A stretch of DNA of 64,000 nt from Sceloporus undulatus (taxonomy: Eukaryota > Chordata > Lepidosauria > Squamata > Phrynosomatidae), in assembly GCF_019175285.1 (NCBI RefSeq), contig NC_056527.1, positions 123,504,112 to 123,568,111 on the forward strand, written 5' to 3'. Numbering within the stretch: position 1 is the first letter of the stretch; the number at the start of each line of letters is the position of its first letter. Shown here piece after piece: positions 58,101 through 64,000 of this stretch. Below the pieces are notes generated by a model. That model was not told the origin of the DNA. It saw nothing but the letters and a program-made list of their open reading frames with translations, and did no database searches. Made by a program: the position numbers and the translations under genes.

Positions 58101-58299
58101 CATGGAAATGACTGTATTGTTTTCAGAGAAAAAGTGTGGGTAAGACTAGTCTGACACTATGGTTCATATTGTTTAAATGTAACATGGGTTTGATGGGAAT
58201 TGTAGTCCAACACAGCACCAGATTGGGTAAAGCTTTTCTGTGACTTCGGCATAGTCACCCATTGACTGAGACAATATTCTGGTGCTGGCTGCTACTGCA

Positions 58300-58334
<35 letters not shown>

Positions 58335-61300
58335 TACAATTTATTGAGTAGCCCAAGGGCCGTTTCAAAATACTAGTAACATAATAAAAAGCAGTATCAC
58401 ACAGCTATATATAAAATGTAAATACAGTGCACTAGGTGCAATAAACCTCCATACAATATAAATACATATGCATAACCTAAGCGTGCACCAGAACCAGAAC
58501 ATGCACTACTTGTCTACAGCTTATATATATATCTAAAAGATATACAATATGTGCTGAAGGATATACTAGTAAACAGATAAAATAAAATAGTTAACAATTA
58601 AACAGTAGTATGTAAGATAGTTACCATAGGGAATAAAACAGAATTAAAATTGGAATTGAAATGGGAGGCAGAAGTAACATAAAATATCCGTCGACATACA
58701 TCAAATCTGTTCATCCCCCTTACAATTAACACCAATCATTCCGACATATCTAGATCTCAACAGCGATGCTTTATGAAGGAACCGAGCTGTGGCAATAGAG
58801 ATTTTTGAATCTTGTCCACTCATAAAGTATGATGTTCTGATGTGGGTATCCCAGTATATTGTTCGTTTAATATAGGGATGAAGATATTGATCCCTTTCTG
58901 CTTGGTACAAATTACATCTAAACAAATTACTGCAAATAAGAATAGGTGATCATACTCTGTGATCGTCTGTCTGTGTTTTTTATAATATGAGAGTTAGGAA
59001 CATGTAGTTTGTAGGACAGGCTATATTGCCCACCCCAGTGATCACTTTTTTCAGGATCTTTCACAGTGAGGTGAATGCTCACTGCAGCTGCATGGCAGAA
59101 ATGAAAATTTTTGGCATAGGAGTGGATGGCAGTCATTCAGTTTTATGGAAGAAAATAAAGAGGAGTATAAAATACACCACTGGGATGTGGGCTAACTTCT
59201 CCTGGTAGACCTAGTCATTGGTAATCTGTCCTTTCCCTGTCTCCATAGTCTTCATTGGAATAGCCCCATCTGGGATTGAGTCGTGTTTTCTTGGGGGCTT
59301 TCAACTTGTGCTACTCTTGATATCTGGGGAAATGGTGCAAGTGGAAAAGCACTATACTCAGGCTGAGGAAAATTCAGTTTTTATGTTCTCTAGTTGGTTA
59401 CATTTGAAACCTCTGCTAGTTGCTTTGTTCTCTTACAATGATTACTTTCTTTTAAGATTTGTGAAAGCTCTGGCGAGTCCCTAGTACCTTGTGAAGGCGA
59501 ATGCTACAGAGTCTTCCACACTGAATGCTTGGGACTCAGCTCACAGCCTGATGGGAAGTTCATCTGTTCGGAATGCAAAAATGGTAAATGAGCCAATGAT
59601 ATCTTGTCACACAAAACTCAGCTGGTTGAAGTGCTGAAGACTGCTGCCTGGAGCTTATTCAGCTCAGCCTTCATGTTCCTACCCTGACATATTCATCAAC
59701 AAATGTAATGGCTTTCCTCTCTGTGTCTTTTCAAAATGCACTAAAGTGTTCAGTTTCCCAGTCTACATCTTATTCACTGGCATGATTATGCATGTAAATT
59801 CTGATCGAGTATTCTCTTGTCTGACTTGTTTCCTTTCTGAGTCCCATCCTTTTCCTTTTCACTAAGTATTCAGGAAGATGGCATTGATGTGCCATCAGCT
59901 TTGTTGTGGTTATATGCCTTCAAGACGTTTCCATGTTATGGTGACTCTGCTACTGTGGCTTCCTTTTTTGGTCACCTCTGAATGAGGAATTCTACTCTGT
60001 CCTAATACACTATTATTTTGGTCTTTGCTTTTTCTTTCTAGTTCAAACTGATATTTTTCATTCCTTTCCCCCCCTAAAGGGCAGCATACATGCTTTTCCT
60101 GCAAGGTTCCTGGCAAAGACGTGAAACGCTGCTCTGTCAACACCTGTGGTAAATTTTACCACGAAGCCTGTGTGCGCAAGTTTGCCACAGCTGTCTTTGA
60201 GTCCCGAGGATTCCGTTGTCCACAGCATTGCTGTACTGCCTGCTCTGTAGACAAGGATATTCATAAAGCAAGCAAAGGTAAGACAGCTAGATCTTCCCTT
60301 TGGGGAAGAGCAAGATGCCGCATGCTCTCCAGAGCATTAAATGAAAGCCCAAGGTATTCAGACTTTCCATTTTCCACACATCTTGTTGAGCTAGAATTAC
60401 TGCTAAAATAAGGAAGCACACAGGGATTCCAGTAACCTGACCAGAGAAACAGACTTCTAGCTGCCATTAAAGGCAGATTGGGTGGGATTTTCAACTAAAG
60501 GCACCTGATAATGCCGAAACAGACACCCATGCATGAGGTTTACCTATGTCACTGCATTACTTTGGAGAATGTGTTAGATTTATTCTTGCACAGTAGTGGG
60601 ACAACAGGCTACTAGTAGTCTTAAGTAGTATTGCCTGCATTTGCATTTTGCATCTTGCCAGGATGGGAGAATGAATGTACATTTATTTTGAGGAAGCAGA
60701 ATTTCTTCAGAGTGTTTGTTATCTAGGTGTCGCATTTATAAGATTGGAATAGATATGGTGGGAGGAGATTGTAGACTTTCATGTAATAAATGTGTGAATC
60801 TACTCTGGATCATTAGGCTGAACTACAGCAGTTGGAGCTCAGGGTGCCCTTTCATATTGCAGTTGTCAAAAACAAAAATGAAATCATAGTGTCTGATTGT
60901 GTGTTTGCCTGATGTTCAGGCATCAGATACAGAGGTATGCTTAAATTAGTCCCAGGCTCTCCATTAATCTGTATGGCTCTTAATCAGGTACATACATGTA
61001 GATTACTGACTTCCTCTACTAATTTCACTCCCAAGAGCTGGAGTGTCATTTATTGTTCTAACACAATTTGTTTATCTTTAATGCTGTTTGCACTGTAGAT
61101 ACAGTTTTAGGCTATCAACCAATAAAGCAAAGTTTGTTCTTTTATTTTCACTTATCTTATAGAGTTTTCTCTTATAGAGTTCTTTGGTGCAGTGAACACT
61201 GAGGCTGTGCTGCGTGAAGGGGGCAAGAAGATGTGTGTAGCATTAAGCAGTGTTATGTTTTGCATGGTTTCTGTGCACAGTGCAAGCAGACAAGTGGAAC

Positions 61301-62178
61301 TTTCATTTAAAGTAGTGTAGGTAGCTACAGACATTCTGCATTAGATTGTTAAGCATTCACAAAGAATTCCATTACTGTTTGATATCTTGGTTGGGTAATA
61401 GTTTTTAAGAAGGTTAGGGGTTATATGACCCCCATATATGGCTGTTTCAGTCAGTCAGCACTGAGAAAATCACAGGTTTTCCAGCCCTACTGTGTGCCTA
61501 TTAATGCTGCAGCTTTCAAAGTTGAGGAAGAGAACAGAAAGATTTGGGCATTCAGATTTTGACCTAGTCTAATTCTGTTAATCCAAAGGGAAGCAAGCAG
61601 CATATTTGAACTTTGGCAATCTAGTGACGAAAATGAAAAGGAAAGGGTGTAGGTGGCACTCACCATTCATGTATTGTAGTGATGTATAAACTGAAAGGGT
61701 GTCACTGATCTAGAACCAAGGGTGTTTTTGGAAATAAGGACAGAAGAATCTCTCTCCGTCTCTCTCCCTCAATCTTCTTAAGCAGCTATGTTCTGAAACT
61801 CTGTTCCCCTGGAGTAATCCCCAGCATACATGTAGCTGTTAGATTTATCCACAACATCTCTGTATCGTGTGAGGTGTTGAAATGTTAGGGAAGCTAAAAT
61901 GTCATTCCTTTTTGAAAACTGTTACATCTATGATTGGATATATCAAACTAAAATCAAACCATGTTCTAAATTGACTATCGTATGATACATTTTATGTTGA
62001 ACAGGTCGCATGGTGAGATGTTTGAAATGCCCCATTGCCTATCACTCGGGAGATGGCTGTATTGCTGCAGGAAGTTTGTTTGTGTCATCTCACATTCTCA
62101 TCTGTAGTAACCATCCCAAAAGGAGCAATCACTCTTCATCAGCTGTAAATGTAGGCTTTTGTTTCGTTTGTGCAAGAG
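42440..62178 (+). CDS. NSD3: NSD3 histone-lysine methyltransferase, N-terminal 869 residues (gene runs off the right edge)
   Basis: NSD3 (WHSC1L1) is a nuclear H3K36 methyltransferase and BRD4 partner. Thirteen coding exons join with consistent phases: 42440-43117, 45938-46009, 47172-47331, 47543-47694, 49118-49630, 51709-51835, 53870-53970, 56456-56501, 56930-57060, 57780-57908, 59457-59583, 60080-60277, 62005-62178. Start [20 protein letters not shown] is the NSD3 N-terminus. Residues 153-164 ([12 protein letters not shown]) are the known BRD4 ET-domain-binding motif. PWWP1 is at about 267-335, with YPWWP at 281-285. The PHD cluster begins near residue 704. The second PWWP, AWS-SET-postSET and last PHD are outside the window. 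NSD2 was excluded because these motifs are NSD3-specific and the neighbour is LETM2. The ATG has A at -3 and G at +4. Confidence 0.97.
44395..44757. mobile_element. CR1 LINE 3' fragment split by a MITE
   Basis: GGATTGGATGGCCCTTGTGGTC, TCTTCCAACTCTATG, and after the MITE ATTCTATGATTTTATG form the usual CR1 end. The left limit is approximate. Confidence 0.7.
44506..44736. mobile_element. Palindromic MITE family A inserted in a CR1 fragment
   Basis: 231 bases from GCCTGTTCCAGACTGCC to GGCAGTCTGTAACAGGC, with CTATG at 44501-44505 and 44737-44741. Removing it restores the CR1-type string CCAACTCTATGATTCTATG, which defines both its ends and the 5-bp duplication. Confidence 0.88.
45938..46009 (+). 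CDS. NSD3: NSD3 exon 3 (residues 227-250)
   Basis: A 72-base, phase-0 exon. [19 protein letters not shown] aligns with the mammalian RPNERVDTVSEKPREEPVL. The donor is GTTAGT. Confidence 0.9.
46595..46824. mobile_element. GC-rich TA-flanked MITE in NSD3 intron 3
   Basis: 230 bases between TA dinucleotides (46593-46594, 46825-46826). The ends are imperfect inverted repeats (CAGTCCGTCCTTGCCTTACG against CAGCACGCCCGCGCCATACG). It is CpG-rich inside an AT-rich intron, with two short internal palindromes around CCATTGGAAACAATGG and CCCATTCAATTGAATGGG. Confidence 0.8.
47172..47331 (+). CDS. NSD3: NSD3 exon 4, first half of PWWP1
   Basis: [20 protein letters not shown] is the canonical start of the PWWP fold, which binds H3K36-methylated nucleosomes. 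The exon leaves one base (G) that joins the next exon as GGT. Confidence 0.95.
47543..47694 (+). CDS. NSD3: NSD3 exon 5, second half of PWWP1
   Basis: [20 protein letters not shown] and [15 protein letters not shown] match NSD3 nearly exactly. The acceptor is TATCAATTTCAG and the donor is AAG|GTGAGT. Confidence 0.95.
47717..47943 (-). mobile_element. tRNA-derived SINE directly after NSD3 exon 5
   Basis: It starts about 23 bases past the exon 5 donor. Tail CTTCAAGACATTTCCAACTT, body GAGGAGATTTGCCATTGCC, head with GAATTGAACACTGGTCTCC. Reverse to NSD3. Confidence 0.8.
49118..49630 (+). CDS. NSD3: NSD3 exon 6 (171 codons)
   Basis: [20 protein letters not shown] through [20 protein letters not shown] to [10 protein letters not shown] is strongly conserved with mammalian NSD3. 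The middle (about codons 55-110, Ser/Pro/Lys-rich) has diverged. Phase 0 at both ends. Confidence 0.96.
49745..50205. mobile_element. Second SINE family, one or two diverged copies
   Basis: ACAGAGCACTTTTGTATGTAGAAG then CGGGTTCAATCGCTGGCATC has a tRNA B-box-like core. GGACCAGTGGTCTAACTCAA and TATAAGGCAGC form the known 3' part of a squamate SINE. A poly-G run at 49831-49845 interrupts it. A second body-like stretch starts near 50040. Confidence 0.45.
51709..51835 (+). CDS. NSD3: NSD3 exon 7
   Basis: [18 protein letters not shown] aligns with the mammalian GIGNKTEISVRGQDRL. Two donors overlap here. The one after 51835 (A|GTAGGT) is chosen because only it keeps the frame into [15 protein letters not shown] of exon 8. 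Confidence 0.88.
53870..53970 (+). CDS. NSD3: NSD3 exon 8
   Basis: [20 protein letters not shown] and [13 protein letters not shown] are identical to mammalian NSD3. The acceptor is CTTCCCTCAG and the donor is CAG|GTTGGC. Confidence 0.96.
55690..56069 (-). pseudogene. Unidentified retrocopy-like open frame with A-rich tail in NSD3 intron 8
   Basis: On the minus strand a frame stays open for about 110 codons (about 56063 down to a stop near 55734), without an ATG near its beginning. The protein is helical and charged in its first half ([33 protein letters not shown]), then more hydrophobic ([38 protein letters not shown]). It does not resemble NSD3. About 16 bases after the stop an A-rich run (AAAATAAAATAAAATAAATA type, 55687-55725) suggests LINE-style retroposition with 5' truncation. 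I do not recognise the source. An unannotated exon or a chance ORF are alternatives. Confidence 0.45.
56456..56501 (+). CDS. NSD3: NSD3 exon 9 (46 bases)
   Basis: [15 protein letters not shown], then one base of a Gly codon. Mammalian NSD3 has VETVPQATVKTGLQKG here. From memory, the human short isoform diverges just after this exon. Confidence 0.92.
56930..57060 (+). CDS. NSD3: NSD3 exon 10
   Basis: [20 protein letters not shown] then [18 protein letters not shown], near-identical to the mammalian protein. It ends in phase 0 at residue 660; the donor is CAG|GTAAAA. Confidence 0.96.
57780..57908 (+). CDS. NSD3: NSD3 exon 11
   Basis: [20 protein letters not shown] and [18 protein letters not shown] match mammalian NSD3. 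The final CQ supplies the first cysteine of the first PHD finger. The donor is GTAAAT. Confidence 0.95.
57957..58052. mobile_element. CR1 LINE fragment just after NSD3 exon 11
   Basis: ATAGAATCACAGAGTTGGAAG and CATCCAGTCCAACCCTCTGC are CR1 3' end motifs (reverse of the 44395 copy). It starts about 50 bases past the exon. Confidence 0.7.
58298..58945 (-). mobile_element. 5'-truncated LINE: ORF2 C-terminus, 3' UTR and (ATT)n tail
   Basis: The minus strand encodes a C-terminal LINE-type peptide ([18 protein letters not shown], then [21 protein letters not shown]) with a stop near 58701, about 370 bases of 3' UTR, and an ATT microsatellite tail at 58299-58330. The pattern fits a CR1/L2-group LINE; the clade is not certain. 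Confidence 0.6.
59457..59583 (+). CDS. NSD3: NSD3 exon 12, first PHD finger
   Basis: [27 protein letters not shown] then FICSECKN gives the C4HC3 ligand spacing when joined to the Cys of exon 11. The mammalian GECCKHFH is GECYRVFH here; the changed Cys is adjacent to, and not one of, the expected zinc ligands. Confidence 0.94.
59901..59950 (-). mobile_element. SINE tail fragment
   Basis: TTGTGGTTATATGCCTTCAAGACGTTTCC matches only the 3' tail of the SINE family. Confidence 0.55.
60080..60277 (+). CDS. NSD3: NSD3 exon 13, second PHD finger and start of the third
   Basis: [33 protein letters not shown] and [20 protein letters not shown] match NSD3 with all Cys/His ligands present. The acceptor is CCCCCCTAAAG and the donor is GTAAGA. 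Confidence 0.96.
62005..62178 (+). CDS. NSD3: NSD3 exon 14, third PHD finger (last exon in the window)
   Basis: [31 protein letters not shown] and [12 protein letters not shown] match NSD3. The donor GAG|GTGAGC leaves one base for the next exon, which I could not find before 64000. Confidence 0.95.
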
Positions 62179-62847
62179 GTGAGCCCTGTTTTTTGTCTTC
62201 CTCTGTTTATATCTTTGATGTTGAGTCCTTGATTTTATTAAAAAACTGAACTGTACATTCACAAACATCCATACATACCAAGCCTTGGGGGATTATTTTG
62301 TTCTCAAGCTTCCCCCGTGGCTTTTACAGATAGTCTCAGCTCTGAATTTTCCCATAGCCTTGTAGTTGTCCATGCCCATTCTTAAGATGCCTAGTGCCTC
62401 AGGCCAGCCATTGGACTTTTAAGCATGTTGTGATATTGATTTCCTCAGTCATCCACTGCAAGCATGAATATCTTGAGGACATATAAATGGAACCTGCTGG
62501 GTCATCTTGAAGCTAGGTGGATTGGGCCATTTATAGATTAGAAAACAGCCACTTTTTCATATAGTATGAACTAATCGCTTTTATATGAAATAATTTTCAA
62601 CATAACTAACATGACTTAGAAAAAGTACTTTTTATTAAATTGGATTTAAGAAGGGGTTCTCTAGTTAATTTTTACCAGTATTTCAGTAATCTTTCACCTT
62701 CCATTTTTTTCTGTTTTAAAGGAAAGAGACTTGATAGTTAATTTGCCTTTGTCTATATGAACTTAGTTATATTACATCTGATAGTAAAAGATGGTTATGA
62801 CTTTGTAGAAATTAAACAAAGCAGTGCAGGATAGGGATTCTTGGCGA

Positions 62848-62912
62848 TATCTCATCCACAGGGTCGCCATGGGTCAAGATTGACTCGAGGGTGGTTAGCA
62901 ACAACAACACAG
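62848..62912 (+). mobile_element. BovB-like tail fragment
   Basis: CACAGGGTCGCCATGGGTCAAG, then GACTCGAGGGTGG and an AACAAC end, as in BovB 3' tails. Confidence 0.5.
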
Positions 62913-63778
62913 TAAAAGATAACTACATATATAATGGAATCTGTTATATAGATTCTATTCTTAAAATGTAGTGGCAAAGTTCATAGAAGCATTTATGGAA
63001 GAAAGTGCTAAGGAGTGGGAATAACTGGGTGCTGGGGCTATTAGTTTATATTCTGTGGATACAAGCAGTGATTTGGGGTGGCACTAGTACTCCAATGCCA
63101 GGACAGGTACTGATGTTCCATAATGACAGTTCATGGTACCTACCTTTCTTGTGCTGAAATGGAAAAATATGAGCAAGTATGGAGCCCAATGGATGTCTCT
63201 GCCAGTAAATGGATAGTTTGTTATTCTGTTTGGTTCATGAAAGTATCATCAATAGAAATTGGTCCAGTAAAATTATTTTTATATGTACAATGCATATAGA
63301 TGGTTCTAGATCAATGATACCCAAATTTGGATCTCAAGATGTTGTTTTTGGCATCCAGAAGCCCCAGCCAGTATGAACAGTAGTGAGAGATTTGGGGAAC
63401 CTTATCACCCTCTGAGAGTGCTGAGTTTGAGGAGGGGTTCTTGAAACGGTATGAAAGCAAGTATTTCCAATATACTGTACTTTAGAGGAAATTTTGAAGA
63501 GAAGGGTGGTCTGAATCCCTTTATGTGCCTTGAGGCAGTCTGAAACCTGTAAGGATGGCAGCAGTGACACAGGGAATGGTACAAAGTATTCACTTCTGCT
63601 TGTAGACATCCAGGTAGTATTGTGTGCTTCAGTAGCCTTTACCAGTTAAGATTTAGATTGCTTGTAGCTGCCTTTTCCTCTCACTTTAATCTTGACATCA
63701 TCTTCATTTTTAAAAAGTATGGCTTTTCTTTTTAAAGTCTTCAGATTTCTGAATTTAAGTTAGTTATAGATATCTAAG

Positions 63779-63915
63779 GGCCCAAAGAGACAGGCTAAAA
63801 TTAAGCTGCTTCGTGTCACTTTGGAGGTATGCTGTTTAAATAATGCATGCATCCTAAGAGGTCGGAAGCTGTGCAAAACCCACGCTCCAGTCCTAAGGAC
63901 TGGAGCACAGCAGAC
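63779..63915. mobile_element. Palindromic MITE family A, left part only
   Basis: GGCCCAAAGAGACAGGC followed by the family's AAGCTGCTTC and TTTGGAGGTATGCTGTTTAAA blocks. It is lost after GGACTGGAGCACAGCA, so the right arm is missing. Confidence 0.75.
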
Positions 63916-64000
63916 TCATAATGTTGCCCGGTAGCCTTACTTATAGATTGCCCCACATGCATGGAATGCCTTTATACCAAGCTACTCTTCATTTTTGATG

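Larger units (their letters stand above)
43118..59456. other. Larger NSD3 introns 2-11, general content
   Basis: Introns over 300 bases: 43118-45937, 46010-47171, 47695-49117, 49631-51708, 51836-53869, 53971-56455, 56502-56929, 57061-57779, 57909-59456. Apart from the listed SINEs, MITEs, LINE pieces and the retrocopy-like frame I see nothing assignable. Intron 7 (51836-53869) appears free of recognisable repeats. Confidence 0.7.
60278..64000. other. NSD3 introns 13 and 14 to the right edge
   Basis: 60278-62004 has no repeat or gene I can name. 62179-64000 is intron 14, not finished in the window; it carries a short BovB-like tail near 62848-62912 and a partial MITE from 63779. Confidence 0.7.

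Overview
The window is vertebrate genomic DNA, almost certainly from a squamate reptile and perhaps an iguanian lizard. Evidence: split genes with GT-AG introns; many tRNA-derived SINEs whose 3' tails resemble the BovB LINE; BovB and CR1 LINE relics; and several palindromic DNA-transposon MITE families. The clade call is inference from repeat content. The gene calls rest on protein motifs and on intron phases that all agree.

Two genes lie head to head. LETM2 (minus strand) has a non-coding first exon ending at 21906 and ten coding exons from 21102 down to 12876. They add up to a 472-residue mitochondrial inner-membrane LETM-domain protein. NSD3 (plus strand; WHSC1L1) has a CpG-rich promoter and non-coding exon 1 near 27.2-27.7 kb, a 14.7-kb first intron, and coding exons 2 to 14 from 42440 to 62178. 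These encode the first 869 residues: the N-terminal region with the BRD4-ET-binding motif, PWWP1, and the first PHD fingers. The SET domain and other C-terminal parts lie beyond the right edge. The pair matches the conserved FGFR1-LETM2-NSD3 block (human 8p11), the paralogue of FGFR3-LETM1-NSD2. FGFR1 would be expected to the left, but I found none of its coding exons.

Layout: 1-11.6 kb, repeat-rich sequence downstream of LETM2; 11.6-22.1 kb, LETM2; 22.1-27.2 kb, intergenic with MITEs, SINEs and AT-rich DNA; 27.2-64 kb, NSD3 exons and introns. The introns carry an AT-rich higher-order tandem repeat, a minisatellite split by a SINE, nested MITEs, a BovB relic, a LINE 3' end and an unidentified 110-codon open frame with an A-rich tail.

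I saw no RNA genes, CRISPR arrays, retroviral or LTR elements, or any novel multi-gene system. The most useful observations are two upstream ORFs in the NSD3 leader, a GC-AG intron in LETM2, the unidentified retrocopy-like frame in NSD3 intron 8, two MITE families whose insertions show 5-bp target duplications, and a possible Penelope-type hammerhead remnant.
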